Assembly (NCBI GenBank): GCA_963575645.1
Contig: OY754464.1
Span: 74,188,948-74,252,947 of the forward strand
Direction of reading: 5' to 3'
DNA length: 64,000 nt
DNA from: Xanthostigma xanthostigma
Lineage: Eukaryota > Arthropoda > Insecta > Raphidioptera > Raphidiidae
The notes below the pieces were generated by a model. That model was given only the letters and a program-made list of their open reading frames with translations. It was not told the origin of the DNA and ran no database searches. Position numbers and translations under genes: made by a program. This document shows, piece by piece, positions 1-11,552 of the stretch; the stretch's first letter is position 1, and every line of letters starts with the position of its first letter.

Positions 1-70
1 CGCATTTAGTGAACATTTCTCTAATTCATGTTAGAGAGCAATTTTTATTCCTGTGGATCTGCCAAGCTTT

Positions 71-432
71 TCATTCGTCTGAATTTTTTGAAAATGTTTT
101 ATTTATTGAACTTAGTTTCTTCGGGAAATTAATGTTTTTTTTAATAAAATCCAGTGCCGACGATCTTGTGTTGTGCAAGTCCAAAGGGAGCCCGCAAATT
201 TCGCAATCTCGTCCCTCCATCTTATTTTTTGTCGACCCACTTTCCTTTTTCCGTACCACTTTGCTGATCTATATATTGTCCACCTTTTTTCTGTTAGTCG
301 GTAAATATGGCCTGCCCAATTCCATTTTGATCTTCTACACACAGAAATTATATCTTTCACTTTTGTTTTTAATCTGATATCTTTACATCTTATTTTGTCT
401 TTTATTTTACCACTTAGCATACTACGTTCCAT
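71..432 (-). pseudogene. RTE-type LINE reverse transcriptase, C-terminal fragment
   Basis: The minus strand reads about 106 residues matching the C-terminus of insect RTE-like 'endonuclease-reverse transcriptase' proteins: an MERSML start, then KWNWAGHIYRL, then RRKVGRQKIRWRDEI-like text (here GKRKVGRQKIRWRDEI) and a W...AQDR-type region (CTTQDRRHW). In the family this block lies downstream of the palm and thumb, just before the stop. The endonuclease and catalytic YADD region are absent, so this is a 5'-truncated copy or one cut by the window edge arrangement. The frame is still open, which suggests a fairly young copy. The opposite-strand frame over the same bases is a shadow. The family call rests on recall of the motif, not a search. 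Confidence 0.72.
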
Positions 433-459
433 GCCCTCTATGTTACTTGTAGTTTCTTT

Positions 460-1458
460 ACATCTTTTTTAGTTAAGGATCATGATAAAAATGATAAAGC
501 TCGTTAATTTGTACTTACAGAAAAAATGCAGAATAAAAAGTTGATCCGATTTTCCAACGTAATGTTTACAATTTAACAATGTAACCTTCACGTATCCGAC
601 TTACACCAAAAAATAAAAAGCAAGAATAAACTTCCATCACTTTAATAATAGCGATTAGAAATGTTCAAAGGTTTAATACAACGAAAATCCTTTACTAAAT
701 CTTAACAATACGCGACATTTAAAAAACAAATATTTAATCTTAAAGTCCAGATTAATTTCCCTGGAGAGAATAACAAAGCTTTACAGGCGGTGCTAAAACT
801 TACGTCTTTACTTATGCTTGAAAATTCAAAGATGTCTCTTTTGATTAATTATTTTACGAATGTACAGTTTATTTCCTTGAAGAATTATTAATTAACATTT
901 TAACGGATGGTGCTTGACTCGCTCCGCCTTTGAGGGGCACTGATTTCAACTTTCGACGGAATCTGACTGAAGGTTTTTTTTCTATTTTCTCGACATGGAA
1001 ACTGATATATCGTGATTCGTGACAAATGTTTTCTTTAATTACGACTACCGTATTTACCTAAACTAACCTGCCGAGCGTCTGTAATCATTAACATTTCATT
1101 TATTTTCACTATTCGCTATGTATCTATACATAAGCTATAGCATAAGACTTACAGTGCCCTTTTACAAAATTTTCTATTTCTGAGATCTAAAGTGTTTTGC
1201 CATATCGTAGTCCTGCCATTTTAAATTCGACAATTTTGAACAGTGTATTTTATTCCTTATAAATAAACAAATAGTGTCATCCAAATATTTTCATATTCTT
1301 CCCATTTAATTGCAAATAAGAATTTAAAAAACGCGTTCATTTCAAACAGCTCAGTTTAGGCGCCATATGATGACGTCAAAGCTGTACCTGTGCCAGCACA
1401 TCACTTTTGCGCGTAGACAAAGAGAGGTATGTCTATTGAAAGCATATACTTTTATTGT
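460..1458. other. Gene-less AT-rich stretch
   Basis: No open frame or recognisable domain was seen. The only notable item is the motif cgagcgtctgtaatc at 1072-1086, which resembles the 3' end of the LINE at 54.2-54.5 kb. Confidence 0.5.
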
Positions 1459-1845
1459 ATACTGAGCATAGGAATAAAATCGCAATCGAACTATTAGGGT
1501 GCAAACATATACTTCTGTCTTTTTTTACGCCGTAAGCACTGGCGTATCCAGGAGAGCAAAACAAGCACGGGGGACCCGGCTTAAGAAATTTCTAATTTTC
1601 CCCCTTCTAAGCCAAAAGCTGGGTACGCCCATGTTAACGTCATAGAAAAAGACAAAGTTTTTGAAACAGAGATACTTTATTCAGATTGAATGCAAGTACC
1701 TACATCAACCAATCCTATCATCAGAGAAATCAGGGAATTACATCGAAGAAAGAGACGCAGATATATTTTAGATACGCTTTGTTGCGTTCACTCACGGCAC
1801 ATTGAGTAGATAGGCAATGATTCATATATATATGATTGAAAGCCA
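1459..1845 (+). repeat. Dispersed repeat, copy 1 (partner at 38826-39203)
   Basis: About 385 bp match 38826-39203 in the same orientation at roughly 90% by eye, from 'taggaataaaatcgcaatcg' to the 'cacattgagtagatag' block. Inside lies a ~95-bp sub-element (1538-1632) with imperfect inverted ends, actggcgtatccag and ctgggtacgcccat, that is present in both copies, so it was there before the larger unit spread. No coding potential. Class unresolved. Confidence 0.8.
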
Positions 1846-3246
1846 TGTATGTGCCAATTGTCTATACAAAGATCCGATGGGCGTGGTTCAAGTACAGGCA
1901 ACCAATCAGCGAAAGTTGTCTAACGATGACGTATCTCTGTAGCGGAATTATTCTGTTTACAATTACCACAGAACAGTAATTACCTTGTGAATTTGTTTAA
2001 AGAAGAAAAAGCTTAGGAAAAATTCTCAAAAAATAGTTTTATTATCTATTTGTAACGTAGATTCAAACCCTAAAAAAATATGAGATGAATCCATTTTGAT
2101 CAAATGACTGAATCGATTTCGAAGTGAAGATGTTTATTAGCTAATAACTTCAGTTGTCGAGCGTCTATAATCCACAAAGATGTTTGAGCATAAAAAAAGG
2201 TAGCAACCTTACATGTGGAACGAAATATTTTTCATTACTGCTAATCACAAAACTGCAATTATTTTGATGAACAAAAGAAAGTACATTCAAGCACACTTTG
2301 TACCAAAGAATGACGGAGTTGTGTGCTTATTCCGCGTAAGAAAGAAGTGCCCGAGGTTACATTTGAAACCTTTTAAAAAATGAAAGCAAATTGAAATGCT
2401 TTAATCCGAAACAAACTACGTACTACGTACTATCATTGTTCGACTTAACAAAGGAATAGAAGTACATTTAAGAAAACAAATCACAAATGACCGATTGCAT
2501 CGACAGTTGCGTTTATCGGTGCTTAAACTGCAAAAACAATTTTTATTCAACTCATGCGCGCTATTCATGTTTTATCATGCCTAAAAACCGAACCCTAAAT
2601 AGCCATTTACCGACTGGTGACAATTACTTGTCATAACTCAATGAAAATTCCTACTAGCTCGGCCATTGTGGAGTAATGAAAATAAACGTAACTATTTTTT
2701 GAGTCGTAACGAAATAGTAGGTAACAACAACTCCGTTGTTACCCATTGAGGCTAAAATTGAGAGGTCGAATGTTTTCGACATGGAGTTTATTCATAACCG
2801 GCTAACCTCAAACCAAAACATTGAATCGTGCTGTTTGGTGCTGTTAGTATTGACAGTTTTTTTATTAAAGAAATAAATAGATATTTACAACATCTCATTA
2901 ATAACAATAAATAAAACATGAATAACGCGCAATTGTTGAATACAATTATGGGCGTAACTTGTAGGCTAAGTCATGACCTGTCAGCGCGATGAATGACTTA
3001 GACTACTAGTTACGCCAATAACTATTAAAGTTTGAATTTTTCTCTCAGTTTTATATTGTCTAAAGTTATCGTTTCAAAGTAGGTACACATTTTTTGCACT
3101 ACCCCCCCCCCTTCACTTACACACAATACAGGCGTGTAAAGTGACCCATTATGCACTAGTACAGTAATGTAAATCAACACTCATCACGCAATACCAATTT
3201 TATCATAGTAATCACTGTTTGTCTATCAGTTGTTTTTTTATAACTT
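1846..3246. other. Gene-less stretch with one short inverted repeat and a LINE-like 3' end
   Basis: No coding signal. At 2158-2173 the motif tcgagcgtctataatc recurs, preceded by a gctaataacttcag block like that before the same motif in the LINE at 54.5 kb. A compact inverted repeat lies at 2951-3016. Confidence 0.45.
2951..3016. repeat. 66-bp imperfect palindrome
   Basis: The arms 2951-2974 and 2993-3016 are inverted copies matching at 22 of 24 positions, both ending in ggcgtaact. The loop is 18 nt. It could be a minimal MITE or a stable hairpin. Confidence 0.8.
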
Positions 3247-3484
3247 ACTAGCGGTTCCGCCCGGTTTCACCCGGGTGCAAAAGAAAGAATGGGGGAAGGA
3301 CATGAGTATGCACGTTTATCTTCGTTTACCGAGATGAATGTTGTGCCCAAATTTCATGATGATCGGAGTTACCGTTCAAAAGTTTTTGTCGGACGGACAA
3401 ATTTTGAGTTACATTTAGCAACATTTTTCATTGATGCTCCGCTCCTATTGGTCGTAGTGTGATATTATATAGCCTATAGCCTTA
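3247..3484 (+). mobile_element. SINE-like / LINE-tail repeat family S, copy 1 (3'-truncated)
   Basis: This begins actagcggttccgcccgg and carries the family blocks gagatgaatgttgtg, catgatgatcggagttac and attggtcgtagtgtgatatt. Other copies are at 21390, 37656, 47241 and 52033, all on the plus strand. Full copies end with a run of caaa units and ttagtatagat; this one stops at 'gcctatagcctt', so the 3' third is missing. Confidence 0.8.
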
Positions 3485-3867
3485 AAGTCGGTTAAAAAGG
3501 TATTACTTGCAGAACGCAAGTCCGAAATGTATTAAAAGTAGGTACTCGCCTAAGATTCGTGCGCGAAATGCACGTGCAGTGTTGACTCTGTGCGACTTTC
3601 GTTTTGTCCGCATATAAATAATAAATAAACATTTACGTGTTCGTACAACTCCGTAGCTCCGTAGCCCTATATAATAATGCACATCGGGCTACGTACACAA
3701 AGTACTACACACTACATACATAATATATTATGTCGCGTAGAGCCACTCAGTGGCGTAGACTAAAGGTGTCCTCTAATGGCCGATGGCAACAATTTTTATT
3801 TTGCGAATCTTAACTAGAGTTGGGAATAATCGTTCATTTTAATAATCGTAAGATTGCTTTATTACCT

Positions 3868-4025
3868 TAGTTCCCAAAGTGGTCTAGGTGGACCCCCAGG
3901 GGTCCACGGGAGACTCCACGGGGGTCTTCGTTGGCCTGACAAAAAAATGGAGGCTCACACGTAAGCGGGGGTCCACCAAAATTTATCTGCTTTTGATAGT
4001 GAAGAACTAAAATATAATGAAAACA
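3868..4025. mobile_element. Possible terminal fragment of a second hAT-like element
   Basis: The text ttcccaaagtggtctaggtg followed by repeated gggggtcc blocks resembles the ends of hAT elements starting 'cag.gtttcccaaagtggtc'. The opposite end was not found, so this is a weak call. Confidence 0.3.
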
Positions 4026-4139
4026 TATTTTTTAGTTGGGATTCGATTTCAGTATTTCTTAATGTAGGTTCTAGAGCAGCGGTCGGCAACCCGCGGCCCG
4101 TGACTGTTTTATAAATAAAAGTCTTATAAATAATTAAAT

Positions 4140-4486
4140 TAATTTTCACAAATCCTTTTTCTTGTGATACTGAGGATGTACCTAGTCATTTACAAATGAA
4201 CGTGATTGATCTCCAATCTAATGATACACTCAAAAACTGTTTCTTTGAAATCAAAAATCTTGTTAAATTTTATGTCAGTTTGCTATCTAATTTTGACGAA
4301 TTGAAAAACTTTGTTTTGCTATTAATTACAATTTTTAGTAGTAGGTACTTATACGAACAAACCTTTTCGATTCTCAAAAAATAAATATGCGTCTCACAGA
4401 TGAGCATTTGAAGCTATTCTACGAATTGCAACTACAAGCTAACATACAACAAATAGCTACTCAAATACAGCCTCAAACGTCACACT
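4140..4486 (+). pseudogene. hAT transposase C-terminus (GTF2IRD2/EPM2AIP1-like)
   Basis: The frame reads IDLQSNDTLKNCFFE, then FYVSLLSNFDELKNF, then SRYLYEQTFSILK, then, one frame over, MRLTDEHLKLFYELQLQ. These match the end of the hAT dimerisation region in GTF2IRD2/EPM2AIP1/ZBED5-like transposases: the LQ-D-LK-F block, the (Y/L)CE-TFS-MK block and the RSRLTDEHL block. A frameshift separates the last two blocks near 4382. The N-terminal zinc finger and the DDE core are missing. Not functional. Confidence 0.82.
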
Positions 4487-4516
4487 AATTTTTGTAAAAG
4501 AACAGTTCTATTTTTA

Positions 4517-4861
4517 GTCAGAGTGCCCGTCGGCAAAAATTTTATTGACACATACTCTCTCCAAACTTTATAAATGGCTTCATTAGGCCTAGTCTGACAC
4601 GTATTTCCTCTATGACTTTTCTTGATTTTGGGGCGTTTTCCCTCTAAATTTTTCGAAAGATGTCGTTTTGACGACATGTAAAAAATTTATAGATGCTGTT
4701 TGTTTTTTACTTGGATAGCTTAAAAACTTTAACCAAAACGCTAAAATTTAGTTCTCTGACAAATAACATGAACCATTTAAAATGTCTGACACTTCGAATA
4801 TGTCGAACATAGTTTGGGGAGAGTATGTGTCAATAAAATTTTTGCCGACGGGCATTCTGAA
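4517..4861. mobile_element. TA-flanked MITE nested in the hAT element
   Basis: The terminal inverted repeats are about 50 bp and nearly perfect: 4517-4567 reads into gtgcccgtcggcaaaaattt and its inverse ends at 4861. TA dinucleotides flank both sides (4515-4516, 4862-4863). The related hAT copy at 15.1 kb lacks this block between its ttgtaaaagaa- and tgaagttctcag-type sequences, which gives an empty site for comparison. Tc1/mariner-type TSD. No intact ORF. Confidence 0.85.
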
Positions 4862-5021
4862 TATTTGAAGTTCTCAGTTAAATTTTGATAAAATTCAAAT
4901 GAAATGTTTTCGAATTTTTAATATCAGAAATACCTACATAATATCAAAATTATGAACAAGTGCGGCCCGCCTTTATTTCAATTTGCCACTTGCCAAAAGG
5001 TTGCCGACCGCTGTTCTAGAG

Positions 5022-6300
5022 TACAGAATTCCGAACATAAGCGGAAGTCCTCAGCAAGATGATTGCTCGAGAGTCGAGGAATTATCTGTTTCTTGTCAAA
5101 TCGAACTAGAAAAGTATCTCTTACAACATCTGTTTCAGTTGAGAATCGGTTCCAGCATTTCTCCTAGTGCAGTTTCAGAGTAGTAATTCGGTTGATTGAT
5201 TGAGATAGTTCAGTTCAGTTCATTCATGCAGTTCAGTTGAGAGTTCTGTTGATAGTTAAGTTAACAATAAGTGATTAAAAGTTAGTTGATATGGATTCGT
5301 TATAAAAGTTAATAGTTTTGAAGTTAGGGTAATTATGCTAAAAAACCTGTGTCATTGTTGTTAAGTGATTGTTCTCTAAATTTTATAAATTAATGTTTAT
5401 GAATAAATATTACTGGTAAGCAAACTTCACCGATTTATTCTATTATGTTCATCTATTTCAGACTAACAACCCTACTATGATCAAATATCAACCCGCCTTC
5501 TTTAAAAACTCGGCCCAAGGTCAAAAAAAGACCCGCTACCTTTACATATAATCGAAAGACTTTAGAGATAATTTAGTTATACCTTGCGATCAAAAACAAA
5601 TTCTCTATACTCCTTCGCAAGATGGCTGATACAGGAATTATCCGTTTCGCGACAAAAATCAATAGAAAAAGCCTTTTCCATTGGGACTCGACCCCAATAT
5701 TTTTAAAATGCAAGTTTAGTGCTGCACCACTACGTTATTTAGTCGTAAAATCGCAGTTATTGTTTTATTGTCGGCACTTTTATAAATCAGTAATTCAATT
5801 GAGAGAAGTCCAAACATTGGTTCACAGTATTGTTTTGCCATAAGCTGCGCTAAAATTAATTGATTTGGAATCAATTGATGAGATTAATTTATTCCGGACA
5901 ATTTAATTAAGCCGGTTTTAGACCCAGCCCATTTTTGCATTTGCAATTATGTTAAATATCTATTAAAGCTGTTGTCGCAAATTCAATGCCTGCTCGTATT
6001 TTGTTATTCATTATTCTTTCAGTGATTTAAAAATCGGAGTTTAATTGTTCTTCGTTTCAGGAACTTCATTAACAAATTCTTTTGCCTACAAATTAAGGGG
6101 TGAAAGTATTTCGACTGCTCTGTTTTAATTTTGCGTGTACCTATTACATTTTAACTTATGTTTGTGTTCTAAAGGTAATGCAGCTCATTATTTTTTTTCC
6201 AAATGTAACAAAAACGGAAAGGCCTTTTCTAGGTGAAATGCTTCTAAGTTTTTCAAATCAAATATTGCACTTTAATGAATTAGCTTAATTTGATTCGGCG
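5022..6300. other. Gene-less stretch, partly LTR-like
   Basis: From about 5180 to 5470 there are direct cagttcagttga-like repeats, then an aataaa signal in AT-rich DNA and a pyrimidine-rich end, which is how solo LTRs look elsewhere in this window; no partner or TSD was found. The rest (5470-6300) shows only short frames and no recognisable feature. Confidence 0.35.
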
Positions 6301-6304
6301 TTAA

Positions 6305-6895
6305 AACAAATACAAGGTTAGAGTACGATAACTCGATGTGCAAAATATCAATTCGAAATACTCAATTATTATTTTATATACAATATAACAGAGTTATTAG
6401 CCGTTTTAAGTGCGGAAAATTGATTATGTTAATTTTTTTTTGCGCAGTGAAAAGGGGAAAGCGTTTGGGGGGAGTTCTTTAAAAAATAATTACGGAATCG
6501 TGTCGATGCGATGGCGTTTTTTTTGCGCTGTGAAAAGAGGAAGGCGTTTAAGGCGAGATCTTTAAAAAACAATTACGGAATCGTGTCGATGCGATGGCGT
6601 TTATTTGCGTATTGAAAATGGGAAGGCGTCTGGGCAGAGCTCTTTAAAAAACAATTACGGGGTCGTATCGATGCGATGGTGTTTTTTTGCGCAGTGAAAA
6701 AGGGCGGGAGTTTGTGGGAAGTTTTATAAAAAAAAACAATTACGGGGTCGTGTATACAAAGTGAGATAGTAATACAGTAATTTTACACCAGTTGCTATGA
6801 CGTGTATACGTGATTTCTGATTGGTTAGATACAAATAACGACAGTGAAAGACGAAAAGTTTTTACGTATTTTTAAGTAAATTTGTGAATAATCCG
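6305..6895 (-). mobile_element. Helitron-like element, family H2, copy 1 (lacks the CTAGT end)
   Basis: Read on the minus strand this matches 50880-51835: both have gcggattattyacaaattt near one end, the cacgtcatagcaactggtg block, the tandem segment, the ttttccgcacttaaaacg block and an agttatcgtactctaacctt-like block. The plus-oriented partner ends in a canonical Helitron 3' terminus, which this copy has lost. Confidence 0.7.
6428..6760. repeat. Four tandem ~83-bp repeats inside the Helitron-like element
   Basis: Each unit has ttttttgcgcagtgaaaa, a ggaaggcgt block, then aacaattacgg and gtcgatgcgatggcg. The four units diverge by roughly 10-20%. The partner Helitron at 51 kb carries a related block, inverted, in three 120-bp units. 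Confidence 0.88.
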
Positions 6896-7560
6896 CAATG
6901 TTCTTTTTTTTTTTTGGAACGTCGAAATTTAGCATTTTCTGAGAGTTTAAAAAAAGTCAAAATTTGGGCACATCAAGTTATCGTAGTGGACCCGAAAAAC
7001 AAAAAAAAAAAAACAAAAAAAAAACAGTGCACTGAACTTTGTAATTTATTGCGAAATAGAATGAAATTATTTGCATATATACTACTACAGAAAATATCTT
7101 TTAATAAAAGCTCTCTGACATAAATCAAACAAAATAACAAAAATAGCAACATAGGTATAATTTCTCTAATTGAAAACGTAATAAAAAACAAATTTTAATA
7201 TTTTAATGAAGCTATAAAACTAATTGTTTGAATACTTCAGAAAGCGAGTTTTTTTTTAACAGCTAATAATATATTTTAAGCAATAAAATTAAATGTAGGT
7301 AGGTACTATTTATAGTTCTAAAATCTAACACCTGCGAGTAGAGCGCTAGCTTCGCAACGCAACTATGTTGACTCTCTTAAATTAACATTAAACATTTAAT
7401 TAGTATTAAATATTACAATGTAGAAGCATAGTTGATGACTTTTGTAATGAGTAGCTAATACAATTAGTGACGAATTTCTACAGCATTTTTTGTTTTACTC
7501 TAAAATGGAAGGGTTCGTTGGAGAGGGAAAATATGTATCATTTACAGTTCATTGCACTAG
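6896..7560. other. Gene-less AT-rich stretch
   Basis: Contains A-rich runs near 7000-7024 and nothing that supports a gene. Confidence 0.5.
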
Positions 7561-7564
7561 AAAT

Positions 7565-8757
7565 TACATATAAAATCAATAGAATAAAATTGTTTATCAC
7601 TTTTTTTCGTATAGTTAGCCTGCCAGTGACACCTCCCTTATTTGAATGTTTAATTAGCTATGGTGTGCTATTATGGGGAAACTCTACGGATTCGAATAGA
7701 GTATTCGTACTCCAAAAAGAGCCGTTAGGGCTATGGTCAGAGTTCCACCTAAAGAACATTGCAAACCAATTTTTGTTAATTACAAAATATTAACCCTACC
7801 GTCATTGTTTATTCTTCATGCGTTATTGTTAGAGATGAGTGATATTTCACTACCTGTTACTTAGTCGCTAATATTTAGATTTCACGGTTCACTGCAGTGA
7901 CTTCAGAGTAGCTACCTGTTACCAACCAGCGGCTAAGCAAAAAAATAATCGTCACATGCGCTATTTCACTACCGGTTTTTTTAACTAAATGTATTACCCA
8001 TTTTAATAAAGAAATGTGATCACTAATGTAAAATATGTACTTTATATACTTATAACTTAGTCGTACCTTTCAATAATGCATCATTACATGCATTTTTTAG
8101 GTGTAATGTTATACTAATACATAAAAATATTGTGCATGGGCTGTTTTAGCACCGAACGATATTTTACCTGTGATCACTGTTCGCTGAAATCAATATATTA
8201 ACATCTCTGCTTTGCACGTGCACAGTCATTCATGTGATCGGCGAACGCTGGTCGCTTATATATTATCTGCACTGAATGCGCATAAGTTACCAGCGATCAC
8301 GGGTCGCAGTTAAAAATCACAGGTATTTGGAAGTCGCAGTCGCCAAAGTACCTGTTACTTGAAAGTAGCTAATAATCTCATCCCTAGTTATTGTACGTTG
8401 AACAGAATATGATGAACTTGAATTGCAGCTCTGATTGTCACTCTTATGATGTAAGATATAAACATAATGTGAGATTACCACCTCACCGACTACAAAAAAC
8501 AAATAGCAGTTTCGTCTGTATATCAATTAGACTATTCAATAAATTGCCTCTTGATGTTCAAAACCTTCCACTAAAACAGTTCAAAAATCTTGTGCGGAGG
8601 AGGTTGATTGAGGCTGGTCATTATTCTGTAGAAGATTTCTTTTATTAGTGTACTATATTTGTCTATTTTATTTATTTTTTTTAATTGTATGACGATGTTA
8701 TGCCACGTAATGGTGGTATTTAAACAAATATATTCTATTCTATTCTATTCTATTCTA
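7565..8757 (+). mobile_element. LINE 3' fragment with (TTCTA)n tail, split by a hAT element
   Basis: The text ISYGVLLWGNSTDSNRVFVLQK, shortened here to its core GVLLWGNS and VFVLQK, then KILTLPSLFILHALL in a shifted frame, and after the hAT insert a segment ending RLIEAGHYSVEDFFY and stop at 8648, is the post-thumb C-terminus of a Jockey/CR1-group reverse transcriptase. It resembles the same region of the LINE at 44.0-46.4 kb, and both end in TTCTA repeats (here 8731-8757). Frameshifts near 7718 and the 557-bp insert disable it. The endonuclease and catalytic core are missing (5' truncation). Confidence 0.82.
7830..8386. mobile_element. Non-autonomous hAT element (557 bp) inside the LINE
   Basis: The ends are tagagatgagtgat and the inverse of tagggatgagattat. 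A perfect 8-bp duplication gttattgt flanks it (7822-7829 and 8387-8394). Removing the element and one duplication copy makes the two LINE halves contiguous in the same reading frame. Internally it repeats cacctgttac- and gcgatcac-like blocks. No transposase. Confidence 0.92.
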
Positions 8758-10290
8758 AGACTTTAGAGTCTTAGGAAACAAGGTTTTTGTAATCTATACT
8801 ACTGATTCAAATTTTAGAAGTTTTAAGATGTTAGAATCCTATAGATTACTTATTTAGTCGCGTCAATGAAGCCTTTTACTTCGAACTTCGCAGAAACAAC
8901 TCCGATTTTGATGATTTTTTTAAATTTAGTTTTTTTATATTATTGAAAATCAGAAACATTTTGGGGCGGGGAACGAATTATTTATATTGTTTAAGAAGCT
9001 AGGGGCAGTCAGAGCCATGACAAAATTAAAAAAAAAATTTGACAAAATTTATTTTATAAAGCTAATAATATTTCAACTTGACTTCACTAAATTTTCAAAA
9101 AAAAATATATTTTGGTCAAAGTTATAAACCATCTGTTGGACCCCTCTCACAAGTAGGTAATGCTTTGCGGTGACCATCATAACTTTGTGATGGTTCATCC
9201 AAAATCGATAAAACAAAGAAAAGTCTTTAGTTTAATAGTAAATCTAGGACTTAGTCGAAGATTTTTTTTTATTTTTTGAAAATTAATAAAATGGCGGCAT
9301 GTAAAAGCTTACACCCGAATTTGCAAGGACAGATTATTATAAAAAATCCTTTGATCAAGTCCTTGTTTTTTATGCCTTTAATAAGCTGTAAAAATTTCAT
9401 TTAAATCCAACAAGTGATTCTTGAATTTCAGTGGTCACAGACTGCGAAAACATAGTTTCGAGATAAACGCAAGTCATCTAATTCCCTGGGTCATATAATA
9501 ATTATCTCGGAAACTATTCGTTCAATTCACTTGAAATTTTCAGGGAGTATTTTCGAAACACCATTCTACAAGAAAATGCAAAAAAAAAAGAAATTATATG
9601 GCCCAGAGAATGACATTTATGATGACATTTATTGGTCACTTATATAATTATTGAATTATTATATTCACTTATATAATTAGTGAATTTTTATATTCACTAA
9701 TTCATATTGTGAGTATTCACTAATACTGCGTGGTATGATTCTAGCATTGACAAATAGTGAATATAATTAGTGAAAAATCGCTGATTCATGTTAGTTCAGA
9801 ATCATTTATATGCAATAAAGACAATTATTTTGATTTTTATTTCTGCAGTTTCGTATTTCACCAACAGGTATTACATTACGACAAAACCGGACCGGACAGC
9901 TAGTCTTGAAAAATTACGAACTAGATAAATTTGTTCCTCGACATCAGCGGTAATTCAATAGTTTTCTTTTTTCGTTGTTGTTGCACGTTGTGAAAATAAC
10001 AAAACATTTTCTTTTTAAAAGGAGTGAAAAGTTAAAAAGAATGTGATATGATTTTGTGTGTTTTGTTGGATAAACACAAGATGGCAGGCATGAGAAAGAG
10101 AGAGATAGTGAGAAAAGAGGCAAAGAATGAGGTTAATGGCTACATAAGAATGGCTGTGTAAAAGCGATACGGTGTTGTGTTTGCTCTTAAAGAGGGATAG
10201 CGATAGGTCAAATAGCTAAGCGATCGCCAGGTTCTGAACATAGCCAGGCTAGGTTAGGTCATAATATCATCGAACGCATTTTATATCTAC
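8758..10290. other. Gene-less stretch, possibly decayed Helitron
   Basis: The block 'aactccgattttgatga' near 8898 and the end ggaccggacagctagt near 9890 resemble the 5' interior and 3' end of insect Helitrons, but the distance and decay make this tentative. At 9640-9790 several tatattcacta and tagtgaatata blocks form imperfect inverted repeats. No coding signal. Confidence 0.3.
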
Positions 10291-10680
10291 GCTAACGGTC
10301 CGTCCCGGTTTCATCCGAGTGCGATAGATATAATTCTATAAAATTTATTTCGTTTGCGGCCCGGCGTCTGTACGAACAGCTTTGACCAAATTCTACCAGC
10401 TTTGAGCGAATTCTAACAGATGTCGCTACTTGGTACTAAAACAGTTTTTTTTGTTTGCTTCTGAACTAATAGCTTTGAGTAAATTCTATCAGATGTCATC
10501 ACATGTTGATAAAACAGTTTTTTTTTGAGAAAACATCGTAATTTTATACAAAATATTTAATAAAAACTATCCTATAGCATTGCACAGGCAGGACACATTT
10601 AAAAATTTATTTAAAATCGGTTTAGTGGTTTCGGAGATTAGCGCGGCCAAAATTGTGACACGAGAATGTTATATACAAGG
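10291..10680 (+). mobile_element. Repeat family G, copy 1
   Basis: Begins aacggtccgtcccggtttca, continues gatagatataattct, and contains two diverged copies of a block ending 'aacagttttttt' preceded by aatagctttga and aacagatgtcgc. Copies are at 37435-37648 and about 62092-62362. The head resembles family S, which suggests related SINE/LINE-tail origins. Confidence 0.7.
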
Positions 10681-11552
10681 TGTCCTACGACATGACTGCC
10701 ATAGCCTGGGACAGTGTTGCTGGGATGATTTCAAGTAAAAAATGTCTAATGAACATATACCAGGAACGCTATTTACTTTCAATTCACCAACCAACTTATA
10801 GGTAAAATAGTTAGTTGAAGAATAAATACACACTGCACTTTACTCCTTGCTATTCTTGTCGAATATTGTGACGTTCACCAAAAAATCCGACCGATGGCGT
10901 TAGTGTAAACGTCAAAAAAAAGTTTCATTAAAATAACCCAATTTCACACAAAACTTCCACTAACTTTAATAATGTTTTACGACTAATCACTTCACAAAAG
11001 GATAATAAACAACACATAAATAAATTCACAAGAGCAAAATACAGATATAATACTCCACGTTTATAGGTTAGGTATTATGATTTATGTGGCGGACATTATT
11101 ATTTTCTCAGGCGAATAAATATTTATACCCGAGAATTTAGACAGAATAGAAGTAAACATAATTATGCTTGGTAAATTGAATTATCGCTATTTATTCGGAG
11201 GAATGAAACAAATGAACCGAATAAATAACTACTTACGTTCGGTGAATATGGCCATAAAAGAAATACATTTTATTGAAAACTAGTTTGGCTCGGGTAGATT
11301 TTGGTTTGGCAACACTGTAATTTAAACCAACTGTAACGTGTCGCGCATCATATTTCAAAACACAAAGTTTCACTTCTACGAAGCTTGACCACGACACACG
11401 CCTAATCTTTTTTACACGCTTTATATTACCTTCACTTGTAAGTTTGCATGCATGTATCATGTATGTATGTATGTAAGTATGTTTGTTTGTAACCTTCGCT
11501 TGGACTACAGCAAGTGGTTTATTAGTGTAGTATAATATGCCAGCACTGTAAC
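10681..11552. other. Gene-less stretch
   Basis: No coding or RNA feature supported. A weak inverted pair of gcgaataaatattta and gctatttattcgg lies near 11111 and 11187. Confidence 0.4.

Larger units (their letters stand above)
4077..5013 (+). mobile_element. hAT transposon remnant with 8-bp TSD
   Basis: The ends are inverted copies, cagcggtcggcaacc and ggttgccgaccgctg, and the element is flanked by a perfect 8-bp duplication ttctagag (4069-4076 and 5014-5021), the hAT signature. It carries the transposase C-terminus at about 4140-4485 and a nested MITE at 4517-4861, so the element without the insert is only ~590 bp, an internal-deletion derivative. A second copy, reversed, lies at 14985. Confidence 0.93.

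Noticed and set aside
6428..6760. CRISPR-like or phage-type direct repeats
   Set aside because: Unit divergence, no unique spacers, and Helitron context.
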